Shown: positions 8,876 to 18,667, numbered from the stretch's first letter. The stretch: 64,000 nt of DNA from Prosthecobacter debontii (GCA_945862245.1 CAMAXN010000008.1:1-64000), one strand, 5' to 3'. The notes: generated by a model not told the origin, from the sequence alone. A program made the numbers and translations.

Positions 8876-9619
8876 TCACTTCAGTACCCGAACCTCATCC
8901 GCCTGCACGATGCCTTCGGTGACGCCATCAATCTCCACCAGCAACTCCCCCACTGGCCCGATGCCTTTCACAACTCCTTCGCGGCGCTTTTCCGCGGATA
9001 GCAAAGAGACAAGCTGTCCTGTTAGGTAGCACCTTTCCCGCACACCAGCGATTACTTCACCAAAGCGAGCACCGATCTTCTTCGAGTGCCTAGCCAAGCG
9101 GTTCACTACCTCGAGCAAAACCTCCTCTCTTGCTACTTCACCACCGTGCTCGATGCAAAGCGATGTCGCCGCTAAACCGTAAGGAAACTTTTCCGTGTTC
9201 ACATTAATTCCTATGCCTACAATTACGAAGTCCCTGCCTGCCTCGACGAGAATACCACAAATCTTGTTCCCGCCAATCAGCACATCGTTCGGCCACTTGA
9301 TCTCGGCCAGCGGTACGGATTTCTCCAAAGCCTCCGCCACTGCAAGCCCGGCTGCGAGAGAAAGCTGAGGCCAAAACACAATAGGCTCGCTTGGCCTTAG
9401 CAAAACCGAGAACGCAAGCGACTCACCTTTCGGTGAAAACCACTCCGCTCCCCTTCTGCCTCGCCCTGCCGTTTGCTCCTCGGCCACCAGCACTAAGCCC
9501 TCCGCCATGCCCTGCTCAGCGAGCACACGCAACTCATCGTTCGTAGAGGAAACGGTTTCCCGCCAGAGCAAGCGAAACGCATCCGGCAATCGGGCGGCGA
9601 TGTGATCAAAGGCACTCAT
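8876..9619 (-). CDS. birA: Biotin--[acetyl-CoA-carboxylase] ligase, catalytic form
   Basis: Activates biotin as biotinyl-AMP and transfers it to the carrier protein of acetyl-CoA carboxylase. The 247-residue protein begins directly with the ligase domain: STNDEL, TAGRGRRG (residues 50-57, biotin/ATP loop) and KWPNDV (108-113) are intact, and a short C-terminal SH3-like domain follows. The N-terminal helix-turn-helix of E. coli BirA is missing, so it should not be a repressor. Its start overlaps the end of a small membrane ORF by 4 bp and nadC lies just upstream, forming a cofactor operon. Confidence 0.93.
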   Translation of the reverse strand: MSAFDHIAARLPDAFRLLWRETVSSTNDELRVLAEQGMAEGLVLVAEEQTAGRGRRGAEWFSPKGESLAFSVLLRPSEPIVFWPQLSLAAGLAVAEALEKSVPLAEIKWPNDVLIGGNKICGILVEAGRDFVIVGIGINVNTEKFPYGLAATSLCIEHGGEVAREEVLLEVVNRLARHSKKIGARFGEVIAGVRERCYLTGQLVSLLSAEKRREGVVKGIGPVGELLVEIDGVTEGIVQADEVRVLK

Positions 9620-9780
9620 TTCACCAATTCCTGCCCCTCAGCTAGTAAACGCTCTCGGAGTTTCGCGTAGGGAACTGTCTGCACGTTTGTGGAGTCGTCA
9701 ATGGCCATGGAGGCGGCCGAGGCGGCAAGCAAAACGAAGAAGAGGCCGTAAGCGGCTAGATCGGATATGATGCATTTCAT
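9616..9780 (-). CDS. Small single-pass membrane protein, 54 residues
   Basis: From ATG 9780 the ORF gives 54 residues with one hydrophobic stretch (LAAYGLFFVLLAASAASMA, about residues 8-26) and a polar tail. It overlaps birA by 4 bp (ATGA-type coupling) and lies 43 bp after nadC, all on the minus strand, which supports translation. A TTG at 9798 would add six residues. No known family is recognised and the role is unknown. Confidence 0.55.
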   Translation of the reverse strand: MKCIISDLAAYGLFFVLLAASAASMAIDDSTNVQTVPYAKLRERLLAEGQELVK

Positions 9781-9823
9781 AACATTTGTAATTCTCAATA
9801 AAAATTAACTACTTTTACCGCTC

Positions 9824-10666
9824 TTATCCCAAAGGTGTGAAATCCAGCCCTATGTCCAGCGCCGGTGCCGAATGAGTCAAAGCGCCGACCGAGATGAAAT
9901 CCACCCCCGTCTCCGCGATGCCCGCCACCGTATCGAGGTTCACTCCGCCGCTCGCCTCCAACTTCACGCGATGGTGCTCGCCCCGCATCTCCACTGCCTC
10001 GCGCAGTTCTTCCAGCGACATGTTATCAAGCAAGATGAAGTCCACACCTTCAAGTTTCAGAAAATCCGTAACCTGCTCCAGATTGTCTGCCTCCAGTTCC
10101 ACCTGCACCTGTGGCTTTTCTTGCTTGAGTCTGCGGATTGCCTCTTGCAGGGCGGCGATCTCACCCTCGGCAACTAAATGATTATCCTTCACCATGGCTC
10201 GATCGTAAAGACCGATGCGGTGGTTTACACCGCCGCCATCAAGCACCGCCTTTTTCTCGAGTGCTCGGTATCCAGGCGTCGTCTTGCGCGTGTCGAGAAT
10301 CTTCGCGTGCGTGTGCTTAACTAGAGATACGTAGCACGCAGCCAGCGAAGCCACGCCCGAAAGCCGTTGCAGGAAATTCAGCGCCGTCCGCTCAGCTGTG
10401 AGGATAGATCGCGCCTTGCCCACCACTTCCATGAGTAGCGCACCGGGCGCAACCTTACTGCCATCCTTAACCAAAACCTGCACATCCAGATCCGGATCCA
10501 CCTCAAAAAAAACTGCCTCGGCCAATTCCAACCCGGAGATTATGCCTTGTTTGCGTGCTACTAATAAAGCCCTTGCCATCCGGCCTTCTGGCACGAAGTA
10601 AGCAGAAGTCACATCTCCCTCGCCGATATCCTCCGCTAGCGCCATCCTAATCAACTCGTGCGACAT
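9824..10666 (-). CDS. nadC: Nicotinate-nucleotide pyrophosphorylase (carboxylating)
   Basis: Makes nicotinate mononucleotide from quinolinate and PRPP in de novo NAD synthesis. The 280-residue length is standard. Recognisable motifs are the N-terminal ALAEDIGEGDVTS, the TAERTALNFLQRLSG block, DTRKTTPGYRALEKKAV, GGVNHRIGLYD and the C-terminal EASGGVNLDTV and GVDFISVGALTHS phosphate-binding strands. It is the first gene of a minus-strand group with a small membrane ORF and birA. Confidence 0.96.
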   Translation of the reverse strand: MSHELIRMALAEDIGEGDVTSAYFVPEGRMARALLVARKQGIISGLELAEAVFFEVDPDLDVQVLVKDGSKVAPGALLMEVVGKARSILTAERTALNFLQRLSGVASLAACYVSLVKHTHAKILDTRKTTPGYRALEKKAVLDGGGVNHRIGLYDRAMVKDNHLVAEGEIAALQEAIRRLKQEKPQVQVELEADNLEQVTDFLKLEGVDFILLDNMSLEELREAVEMRGEHHRVKLEASGGVNLDTVAGIAETGVDFISVGALTHSAPALDIGLDFTPLG

Positions 10667-11043
10667 AACGGCACTTTCTAACTGCGGCGAACTGAATGTG
10701 AAAGAGCCGATTTAAAGGCATTAATAGGTCGATAATACTCGCGCGGAGATCGCATAGCCAGAGTCTCTCGTTCCTCGCCATGAGCTTTAGCTTCGCCGAA
10801 ACTTCTGCCAACCGCTCAACGGAGCACAGCTAAAGTCCGATCTTGGCCGAAAGTTTCGGTCATCTAAAAGCCACCAGAGCAGCGCAAATAACTGCACATC
10901 AATCTGATCCTCAAAGCTAGACCTTTTCGATGACCTTTACAGTCAAAGACCTTATGCCCCATCTGTTCCGATAAGCTTAAGGGTTGCATTGCACGGCGAT
11001 ATGCATATTTTCCGCGCTCTGGCACGCGGTCGGATTTCTTGAA
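10667..11043. other. Divergent intergenic region between nadC and asd
   Basis: About 375 bp between two divergent genes, so it should contain promoters for both. A short imperfect palindrome, CCGAAAGTTTCGG, is visible at about 10847-10859. No ORF or structured RNA that I can support was found. Confidence 0.45.
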
Positions 11044-12042
11044 ATGAACAACCCTCATGTAGCAATTGTCGGAGCAACGGGTGCTGTCGGCATAGAGATG
11101 CTCCTTTGCCTAGAGCAACGAAATTTTCCGCTCGGCAAGCTTACGTTACTAGCGTCTGCAAAATCGGCGGGAAAAACCATGAAGTTTCGGGGCGAAGACA
11201 TCACGGTAAAAGAACTCACGCATGATTCCTTCGTGGGTATTGATATCGCCCTCTTTAGCGCGGGCGGCGGGATCTCGCTGGAATTTACCCCATCGGCGGC
11301 GGCGGCGGGTGCAGTGGTCATCGATAATTCCTCCGCGTTCAGAATGGATGAAGGTGTACCCTTGGTCGTGCCGGAAATCAATCCCGACGCCGCGAAGGAT
11401 AGGCCGAAAGGCATCATTTCAAACCCGAATTGCACGACAATCATTTCCCTGATGGCACTAGCTCCGTTGCACCAGAAATTTGGCCTAGAATCGGTAATCG
11501 CGTCGAGCTACCAAGCGGTTTCGGGATCGGGAGCGCAGGGGATCATGGAGCTTGAGGAGCAAATCCAAGCCATTGTGAATGGTCGGGAATTCACCCCGAA
11601 AGTCTATCCACGCCAGATCGCATTCAATGTGATCCCGCAGGTCGATTCGTTCACCGACAACGGCTACACGAAAGAAGAGATGAAGATGCTCAACGAGGGA
11701 CGGAAAATCCTCGGCCACCCCACCCTGAAAGTCTCCTGCACCTGCGTTCGCGTGCCAGTCTATCGTTCCCACTCGGTGTCTATTACTGCGCAGTTTACTA
11801 AAGAGCCCTCCGTGGAGGCAGCCCGCGCGGCCTACGAGGGCAAGTCCGGCGTATGCGTCATGGACGATCCGGCTAATAAACTTTTCCCGATGCCGCTCGA
11901 CACCACTGGCAAGGATGATTGCCTCGTAGGTCGCATCCGTAGGAACATCGTCCTCGAAAACGCCCTCGACATATGGGTCGTTGGCGACCAAGTACGTAAA
12001 GGCGCAGCGCTCAATGCTGTGCAGATCGCAGAAATCCTTTGA
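11044..12042 (+). CDS. asd: Aspartate-semialdehyde dehydrogenase
   Basis: Reduces beta-aspartyl phosphate to aspartate semialdehyde, the branch point to lysine/DAP, threonine and methionine. From ATG 11044 it has 332 residues. The NADP-binding motif VAIVGATGAVG lies at 6-16 and the catalytic cysteine in ISNPNC at Cys130. An upstream ATG at 10984 would add 20 residues unlike the family, so I reject it. It supplies both thrBC and the DapL route seen elsewhere in this window. Confidence 0.96.
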   Translation: MNNPHVAIVGATGAVGIEMLLCLEQRNFPLGKLTLLASAKSAGKTMKFRGEDITVKELTHDSFVGIDIALFSAGGGISLEFTPSAAAAGAVVIDNSSAFRMDEGVPLVVPEINPDAAKDRPKGIISNPNCTTIISLMALAPLHQKFGLESVIASSYQAVSGSGAQGIMELEEQIQAIVNGREFTPKVYPRQIAFNVIPQVDSFTDNGYTKEEMKMLNEGRKILGHPTLKVSCTCVRVPVYRSHSVSITAQFTKEPSVEAARAAYEGKSGVCVMDDPANKLFPMPLDTTGKDDCLVGRIRRNIVLENALDIWVVGDQVRKGAALNAVQIAEIL

Positions 12043-12155
12043 ACTTCCTCATAAATTTTTTCGAAATTTCCCAAACAAAAAACAAATTCGGTGTCGCCAA
12101 AGAGTGCGTTATCCTTACATAACCCCCCCGTTACCAGAAATCCAATCCCTCACCC

Positions 12156-12881
12156 ATGATCGAAGTCTTAAATCTCAGCAAACATTTCGGAAGCAAGATT
12201 GCCGTTAACGATCTCTCGTTTACGGTGCAAAAAGGCGAGGTCCTTGGTTTCCTAGGGCCAAACGGTGCTGGAAAATCCACTACAATGCGCATGGTCACGG
12301 GTTTCATTCCGCCCAGTTCCGGCGAAGCAAAAATCTGCGGAATTTCGATCACCAACAACCCCACGGAAGCGAAGAAAAAAATTGGCTACCTGCCAGAATC
12401 CGCGCCGCTTTATAACGACATGACCGTGGTTGGCTTCCTAAAATTCTGCGCAGAAATCCGCAAGCTATCTGGATCCGCAAAGAAGGATGCGGTTGAACGT
12501 GCCATCGAAACCTGTTTCCTCGGATCCGTTGCAAACCAGTCCATCGACACCCTTTCCAAAGGTTACCGCCACCGCACATGCCTCGCGCAAGCGCTGCTGC
12601 ACGACCCCGAGGTACTGATCCTCGACGAACCTACTGACGGCCTCGACCCTAACCAGAAATACGAAGTACGTCAACTTATCAAACGCCTCGGCGAGACCAA
12701 GGCGATCCTTTTTTCTACGCACATCCTTGAGGAAGTAGAAGCATCCTGCACCCGCGCAATCATTGTGGATAGCGGCCGCGTCGTCGAGGACGGCACCCCT
12801 GCCGAACTCATCGCTAAAGCTCCGCACGGCTCGCTAACAGAACTGTTTCGCAAGGTCACTACGTCGGACACCACCGCATAA
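12156..12881 (+). CDS. ABC transporter ATP-binding protein, GldA-like
   Basis: A 241-residue ATPase subunit. Walker A GPNGAGKS is at residues 34-41. The signature is LSKGYRHR in place of LSGGQ, followed by Walker B VLILDEPTDGLDP. That signature is typical of the GldA/NosF type of ABC-2 exporters. It energises the permease encoded 51 bp downstream. The operon order ATPase, ABC-2 permease, GldG-like, DUF4340 is found widely in non-gliding bacteria as well, so gliding should not be assumed. The exported substrate is unknown. Confidence 0.92.
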   Translation: MIEVLNLSKHFGSKIAVNDLSFTVQKGEVLGFLGPNGAGKSTTMRMVTGFIPPSSGEAKICGISITNNPTEAKKKIGYLPESAPLYNDMTVVGFLKFCAEIRKLSGSAKKDAVERAIETCFLGSVANQSIDTLSKGYRHRTCLAQALLHDPEVLILDEPTDGLDPNQKYEVRQLIKRLGETKAILFSTHILEEVEASCTRAIIVDSGRVVEDGTPAELIAKAPHGSLTELFRKVTTSDTTA

Positions 12882-12932
12882 CGGCGGTATCCGGTAGATT
12901 CCAAAACACAAATTCCCATAATCTAATCACCC

Positions 12933-13664
12933 ATGACTATTTTAACCATTTTTCGTAGAGAGCTAAAATCGTATTTTGCCCAACCCACGGCATATGCAAT
13001 CATAGCCATATTCGTCTTACTATCGCTTGGCTTCGGCTTCACTTTCGGCGACTTCATGAACGTCGGCGACGCCTCCCTGCAGTTTTCTTTTTTCTTCTGG
13101 CATCCGTGGCTTTACATGCTTCTTGCGCCGGCTATTGCGATGAAACTCTGGTCCGATGAGCAGCGCAACGGCACGATCGAACTACTCGGTACCTTCCCAG
13201 TATCTACTTGGGCCGCCATTGTAGGGAAATTCCTGGCTGCTGCCGCCGTCTCGTTGATAGCCTTAGTTTTGACTTTTCCCATCGTGATCACTGTCAACTA
13301 CCTAGGTGAGCCCGACAACGGGGCGATCATCGCGGGCTACATCGGCTCTTTCCTTGTTTGCTGCACTTTCATCGCAATCACCATGCTCGTGTCAGCATGT
13401 ACCCGCGACCAAGTCGTTTGCCTTATCGTTTCCGTCGCGATCTGCACCCTGATGGTGCTCTGCGGCTATGATCCAGTTACCCGCGAGCTAGCTAAGGCCA
13501 CTTCGCTCGGCACCGTCGAGGCCATAGTAGCCTTCAGCGTCTGGGATCATTTCACTTCTCTAAATCGCGGACTGCTCCGCTTGCAGGACGCAGTCTGGTT
13601 CACTGGTTTCATTAGCCTCTGCTTAGTTGGAACCTCCACAATTCTCTCCGCAAAACGCGCCTAA
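12933..13664 (+). CDS. ABC-2 type permease, GldF-like
   Basis: A 243-residue integral membrane protein with about six hydrophobic segments. It starts with the typical ABC-2 opening FRRELKSYFAQPTAYAI, then the conserved LAPAIAMKLWSDEQRNGTIELL motif that couples to the ATPase. Its partner ATPase is immediately upstream and the GldG-like subunit follows after about 40 bp. Confidence 0.9.
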   Translation: MTILTIFRRELKSYFAQPTAYAIIAIFVLLSLGFGFTFGDFMNVGDASLQFSFFFWHPWLYMLLAPAIAMKLWSDEQRNGTIELLGTFPVSTWAAIVGKFLAAAAVSLIALVLTFPIVITVNYLGEPDNGAIIAGYIGSFLVCCTFIAITMLVSACTRDQVVCLIVSVAICTLMVLCGYDPVTRELAKATSLGTVEAIVAFSVWDHFTSLNRGLLRLQDAVWFTGFISLCLVGTSTILSAKRA

Positions 13665-13680
13665 GTTCCTCTTGTTTTTG

Positions 13681-13706
13681 AGATTAAAGTTAAAATTTAA
13701 AGTTTC
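13681..13706 (+). repeat. AT-rich heptad element upstream of the gldG-like start
   Basis: The 26 bases that end at the base before ATG 13707 read as consecutive 7-bp units close to AGTTAAA, ATTTAAA and GTTTCAT. The same periodic AT-rich pattern recurs beside at least six other genes here. There is no Shine-Dalgarno purine run between it and the ATG. Confidence 0.6.
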
Positions 13707-15608
13707 ATGAAAGCCCCTATCACCCGTGCCGCCCTCGGAATTGCCGCCTTCGTGGCTATCGCCGTTCTCGCCAATTGGCTCGTCTCACTGACTCCCGCCG
13801 GAAATCGCGGTGCGGATTTCACTGAAAACAAAATCTTCACACTCTCGGACGGGACGAAATCCATCCTTGGGGAACTCGATACCAAGGTTGTCATCCGCTA
13901 CTATGCTTCCCGCAACGCAGAATACACACCCGGCCAGTTCAAACTACACATGCGCCGTGTGGACGACATTCTGAAGGAATATAAGAACCTTTCGAATGAA
14001 AAAATCCGCATTGAGAACATTGATCCGGAGCCCGATACCGACGCCGAGGATTCGGCCAATCTTGATGGCATTCGCTCGGTCGACGAACAGAGAAGTTTGT
14101 ACCTCGGCATTGCCGTCTCCGCACTCGATAAGAAAGTCGTTCTTCCCTTCCTGAATCCTAACGAGGAGACAATGTTGGAATACCAGATTTCCAAGGCCAT
14201 CGCCGAAGTTAGCAGTCCTGTAAAACCCGCCATTGGCGTCATGTCCGCCTTCGATCTTGCCGGCATGCCAGCTATGATGCCCGGCCAGCAATCGCAGCAG
14301 CCGTGGGTGATCTACCAGCAACTCAAGGAATCGTTTGACCTCAGAGATTTGGGCATGACCCCGGAAAAAATTGACCCTAGAGAAATCAAGGTGCTCTTCC
14401 TTTTCCATCCGGCGGGAATCAGCAAGGAGACAGAATTTCTAGTAGATCAATACGTTCTCAACGGCGGTACTGTGGTTGCTTGCCTAGACGCATTTTCCGT
14501 CGCTGCGCAAATGATCGGCGGCCAGCCGAACCCGATGACCGGCCAACCCGGCGGCGCACCTACCTCTTCCACGCTCCCCACATTGCTTTCAGCATGGGGC
14601 ATGGAGTTTGTCTCAGACAAGGTCTTGGCGGACCCCACCCACGCCACACTCCTTGGAGCAGAGAGAAAAGGTATTGCCGTGCTCAGCCTACCGCAAAGCG
14701 CGATGCCTCAAAAGGATAACATTATAACCAAGTCCATCGATTCCATCACACTCTACCTTCCGGGCGCCTTCAAACGCAGCGCTGGCGGTGGGGTAACTAC
14801 GAATTCCCTCGTCCGCTCCTCAACCGGAGCTGGCTTCGTCGATTCCTTCAGGGCATCACGCCTTGACCCCACACTCGACACCAGCCTGAAGTCCGAAGGC
14901 ACCGCCTTCGATCTGGTGACACACCTCACGGGAAATTTCAAAACAGCTTTCCCTGAAGGCAAACCCAAGGCGGAAGAACCCGAGCCCGCCCCCGGCGAGG
15001 AGAAAAAAGAGGAGGCCGAGAAACCAAAGGACGAATCTCTGAAAGAGGCCGTCAAGCCCGGTAACGTGTTCCTCATCGCCGATATCGATGCCTTCTATGA
15101 CCGCTTTGCCTACAACGTTCAGAACTTCGGCGGCATGCAGATGGCCAGCCCGATGAACGGCAATGCAAGCTTGCTTTTAAATCTACTGGATCAAGCAGTC
15201 GGCTCGAAATACCTGATCGGCTCGCGCTCCCGTGCCGCGACACGCAGGCCATTTACGGTCATCAAAGAAATGGAAGCCGAGTTTGAAAAAGAGGTCGGTG
15301 GCAAGATACAAGAGTTCGAGCAAAAGCAGCAGGAAGCAATCAGTAAGCTACAGGAGCTTCAGTCGCAGCGCAGCGAAGCCTCCAGCCCTTTAGGCACGCC
15401 TGAACAAAAAGCGGAGATTGATAAACTGCGCGAGCAACAAGTAGTTTACTCCCGCCTCATCCGCGAAGAGCAAAAGGATCTCCGCCGTGAGAAAGATAAT
15501 CTAGGCGGAAAAATCACTCTGCTAAATGTCGCTGCCATGCCGACTTTAGTTATCCTTTTCGGCCTTGGTTTCTTCCTTAAACGCCGCTCATCCACCCGCG
15601 CTCGATAA
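13707..15608 (+). CDS. GldG-like ABC exporter accessory protein
   Basis: A 633-residue protein with one N-terminal membrane segment (AALGIAAFVAIAVLANWLV) and one at the C-terminus (AAMPTLVILFGLGFFL), leaving a ~560-residue domain on the outer face. The early motif KIFTLSDGTKSIL and the DTKVVIRYYASRN strand are typical of the GldG/DUF7088-ABC_transp_aux family. A low-complexity E/P/K stretch lies at about residues 415-450 and a coiled coil at about 520-600 (EFEQKQQEAISKLQELQSQR). It is cotranscribed with the ATPase and permease and with the DUF4340 gene downstream. Confidence 0.88.
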   Translation: MKAPITRAALGIAAFVAIAVLANWLVSLTPAGNRGADFTENKIFTLSDGTKSILGELDTKVVIRYYASRNAEYTPGQFKLHMRRVDDILKEYKNLSNEKIRIENIDPEPDTDAEDSANLDGIRSVDEQRSLYLGIAVSALDKKVVLPFLNPNEETMLEYQISKAIAEVSSPVKPAIGVMSAFDLAGMPAMMPGQQSQQPWVIYQQLKESFDLRDLGMTPEKIDPREIKVLFLFHPAGISKETEFLVDQYVLNGGTVVACLDAFSVAAQMIGGQPNPMTGQPGGAPTSSTLPTLLSAWGMEFVSDKVLADPTHATLLGAERKGIAVLSLPQSAMPQKDNIITKSIDSITLYLPGAFKRSAGGGVTTNSLVRSSTGAGFVDSFRASRLDPTLDTSLKSEGTAFDLVTHLTGNFKTAFPEGKPKAEEPEPAPGEEKKEEAEKPKDESLKEAVKPGNVFLIADIDAFYDRFAYNVQNFGGMQMASPMNGNASLLLNLLDQAVGSKYLIGSRSRAATRRPFTVIKEMEAEFEKEVGGKIQEFEQKQQEAISKLQELQSQRSEASSPLGTPEQKAEIDKLREQQVVYSRLIREEQKDLRREKDNLGGKITLLNVAAMPTLVILFGLGFFLKRRSSTRAR

Positions 15609-15684
15609 CCGCGTGGTGGCGAACTCCATCCACCACGATCAACTAATTGCTAACTTCCAACCCCCAATCTCACTCTCCACCAGC

Positions 15685-16977
15685 ATGAAACCCCGCACCG
15701 TCATCGTCCTTTGGATCATCGCACTCGTTCTTGGCATCTCCGTCTATTTCATAAAAAAATCGGCTTCCAATGAAGAGAAGACCACCACGAACCGCACCCC
15801 CGGGCAGACCTTGCTCGCTGATTTTCCCGCCGACAAAGTCGCGACCATCGAGATCACCGGTGCAAAACAATCTGCCACTCTCGCCCTCAAGGACGGCAAA
15901 TGGTCGGTTGCCCAGCGTGATTCCTTCCCCGCCAATAAACGCAATATCAACGATCTACTTCGCTCGCTCGCCGAGCTGAAAGTTTCACAAGCGATTGAGG
16001 CCGGCCCATCGTTCGCTCCACGCTTTGGCATGGATGAGAGTTCCACAGCAGCGGAGACGCGTGGTATCACCGCCGTTTTCAAGGACTCCTCCGGCAAGGA
16101 ACTTGCAAAGGTATCTTTCGGAAAAAACCTTGATGCGGCAGCGGAGAGCTCGCCCATCGGCGGTGGGGCGAGCGGTCGCTTCATCCGAAACCACGCCGAC
16201 GAATCCGGCTTCTATGCTGTATCCGAATTATTAGGCACCCTCTCCGAAGATCCGAAAAGCTGGCTTTCTGAAGACTTCATCAAGGTCGATAAAATCGAGA
16301 GTATCTCGATCACGAAACCAAGCTCCGATGAAAACGAATGGGAGTTCACACGCGCGGATGAAAACGCAGATTTCGCTTTCACCGATGCATATCCTGGCGT
16401 GAAAACGGATGTGGCAGCCACCGCGCCGTTGAAATCCTTATTTTCGTTCTCCCGTTTTGATGATGTCATCCCCGCCGCCGAAGTGGAGAAAAAGGCAACG
16501 CCTGATAAGCTCCAAAAAGCTGTCATCACCACCTTCGAGGGCTTTACCTACAATGTTACACTACAACCCGCTAAGCCTGCCGCCGCACAAGAGGGCGCCA
16601 AAGGTCCTCCCGCTGCCGACAGCTACCTGATGACCGTCGCGGTTACTGCGGAACTAGCAAAAGAGCGGGCTAAGCCGGAAGGAGAAAAGCCTGAGGATGC
16701 TGATGCGGCCCAAAAATCCTTCGATGAAAAGCTCAAAACACTCACTGAAAATCTTGATAAAGCCAAGGCTCTCGAAGGACGCACCTTCGAGGTCAGTAAA
16801 TACACCGTCGAAGCTCTCCTGAAAAACCGCACCGAATTCATGGATAAGGGACCAGGCCCAGAAGCGGCCGCACCGCCCGTTCCCGAGGGTATCTCCGCAG
16901 TCACCTCGCCTATTGAGATTCCTTCTACACTCGCGCGTCCCGAGCAACCCGCTCCCGAGGAAGCTCCAGCTGAGTAG
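15685..16977 (+). CDS. DUF4340 domain protein, membrane-anchored
   Basis: About 430 residues from ATG 15685. One N-terminal membrane anchor (VIVLWIIALVLGISVYFI) precedes two similar halves with the DUF4340 pattern (VATIEITGAKQSATLALKDG and WSVAQRDSFPANKRNINDLL). The C-terminus is proline/glutamate-rich and disordered. DUF4340 proteins usually follow GldG-like genes, as here, and probably form part of the exporter's outer assembly. The longer reading frame from 15565 overlaps the preceding gene and adds no family sequence, so I use 15685. Confidence 0.87.
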   Translation: MKPRTVIVLWIIALVLGISVYFIKKSASNEEKTTTNRTPGQTLLADFPADKVATIEITGAKQSATLALKDGKWSVAQRDSFPANKRNINDLLRSLAELKVSQAIEAGPSFAPRFGMDESSTAAETRGITAVFKDSSGKELAKVSFGKNLDAAAESSPIGGGASGRFIRNHADESGFYAVSELLGTLSEDPKSWLSEDFIKVDKIESISITKPSSDENEWEFTRADENADFAFTDAYPGVKTDVAATAPLKSLFSFSRFDDVIPAAEVEKKATPDKLQKAVITTFEGFTYNVTLQPAKPAAAQEGAKGPPAADSYLMTVAVTAELAKERAKPEGEKPEDADAAQKSFDEKLKTLTENLDKAKALEGRTFEVSKYTVEALLKNRTEFMDKGPGPEAAAPPVPEGISAVTSPIEIPSTLARPEQPAPEEAPAE

Positions 16978-17177
16978 CCTGATTCGATTCTTCCCGTCCG
17001 GTTCGCGCTAAATTACGCAAGTACCTGATCCCGAACATACTCGTGAATCCCACCGCGCTCAAAAATCTTCAGGTCTCCATTTACGAAAAGTAAAAATTGT
17101 GTGCGCGGGCATCTCGCCGCTTTGTTTGCGGAATGATGAGTTGAAGAGCGCGGTATGAAGTATCATTATGTGCGCGG

Positions 17178-18599
17178 ATGGATGAGCACGGTATTTTGGT
17201 GGAGGCGAGCGAGCGGGGCGAGAACATCCGGTTGAGTGGTAAGCTAGGCAGAATGAGCCTTGCGATGCAGGTGCTGACGCTGTCGTTCTGGCCGCTGTTG
17301 GAGCAAGTGCTTTCGTTCTTGGTGGGTACGACGGACATCCTCATCGCAGGGCGGATGGCGGAGGGCGAGGAAAGGGTTGCGATACTCGACGCGATGGGGT
17401 TGGGCGGTTATGTCGGCTGGTTCATCTACATTTTTCAAGGCGCGGTAGCAACAGGCGTGATGGCGCTGGTTTCCCGCGCAACGGGTGCGCGAGATTCCAA
17501 ACTGGCAGACATGGCGCTCGGACAGGGTATGTGGCTCGGTATTTTTGCGGGATTAGTCGCTTACCTCATCCTCCAAGTAGGGACAATCCCACTGATTGGA
17601 TGGATGAGTCTTTCTCCGGCAGCAGCGATCCATGCCGAGGCCTACATCTGCATGCTCGCTTGGTCGGGACCAGTGGCGGGCGCGATGTTCGCGGTGAACG
17701 CGGCCTTGCGTGGCTCCGGCGATACGAAGACGCCTTTCCTCGCAATGGTGGTAGTGAATCTGGTGAATGTGGGGGCAAGCGTGCTTTTCGTCTTCGGCCC
17801 CGAACCCTTCGGCGGGAGAGGCGTGGAGGGCATCGCACTAGGTTCCGTTATCGGGTGGATTGTGGGCTTGCTAACGGTGGTGGTAATCCTCGCATTGAAA
17901 AAAACAGATGGTTTGCGCTGGACGCGGGATGGCCTACTTTTCCACAGTGAGACGATGATGCGGATTTGGCGGATCGGCGTTCCGCAGGCCATCGAGATCG
18001 CAGGGATGTGGATGATCCATTCCTACGGACTGCGTGTCATCTCAAACCTCAAAGACGAGGGAGCGCTGGGTGCCCACTTTATCGCGGTGCGTCTGGAGTC
18101 GATGAGTTATCTGGCGGGCTTCGCGATCGCGGCAGCGGCGGCAGCCCTGACCGGGCAATACCTCGGGGCCGGTTCCAAGGAAATGGCCGTTCAGGCCGTG
18201 CGATTCTCATGGAAATTGGCAGTCGGCGTGATGGCCTTCATGGGGCTCTGTTTCGTTCTCCTAAGAACATCGCTGATCGGCCTAGTGGCCCCCGGTAGCG
18301 ACCTGCACATCGAACTCTCGGGACCGCTGCTCGTGGTGTGTGCCTTTGCCCAGCCGTTCTTCGCCACCAGCATCATCCTGAAAACGACCATGCGCGGCGC
18401 GGGTGCGACAAAGCTGGTGATGCGTTGGGCATTTAGCAGTATGCTGTTTTACCGCGTCGGCGTGTTATGGCTGTTGGGGAGACTTGACATGGTTTCGCTG
18501 ACGGGAGTCTGGATCGTGCTGAGTCTTGATCTCGTCACTCAGGCGATCCTTTTCTCTCGGTTGCACTTCCAGGGAAAATGGCTGGAAGCGAAAGTCTGA
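17178..18599 (+). CDS. MATE family efflux transporter
   Basis: A 473-residue membrane protein with about 12 hydrophobic segments in two related halves. Family marks are the first-helix region SFWPLLEQVLSFLVGTTD, the AALRGSGDTKTPF loop after helix 5-6 and the matching TTMRGAGATKLVM in the second half. It would export drugs or metabolites using Na+ or H+. It is a single transcription unit, convergent with lpxC-fabZ. The exact start among the first ~25 residues is uncertain. Confidence 0.92.
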   Translation: MDEHGILVEASERGENIRLSGKLGRMSLAMQVLTLSFWPLLEQVLSFLVGTTDILIAGRMAEGEERVAILDAMGLGGYVGWFIYIFQGAVATGVMALVSRATGARDSKLADMALGQGMWLGIFAGLVAYLILQVGTIPLIGWMSLSPAAAIHAEAYICMLAWSGPVAGAMFAVNAALRGSGDTKTPFLAMVVVNLVNVGASVLFVFGPEPFGGRGVEGIALGSVIGWIVGLLTVVVILALKKTDGLRWTRDGLLFHSETMMRIWRIGVPQAIEIAGMWMIHSYGLRVISNLKDEGALGAHFIAVRLESMSYLAGFAIAAAAAALTGQYLGAGSKEMAVQAVRFSWKLAVGVMAFMGLCFVLLRTSLIGLVAPGSDLHIELSGPLLVVCAFAQPFFATSIILKTTMRGAGATKLVMRWAFSSMLFYRVGVLWLLGRLDMVSLTGVWIVLSLDLVTQAILFSRLHFQGKWLEAKV

Positions 18600-18667
18600 T
18601 GGAAATGTAGCGATAAGGTGTCACCACGACGAACTGGGATTGCAAGCCCCGGTCACGCCCCCCTGCG

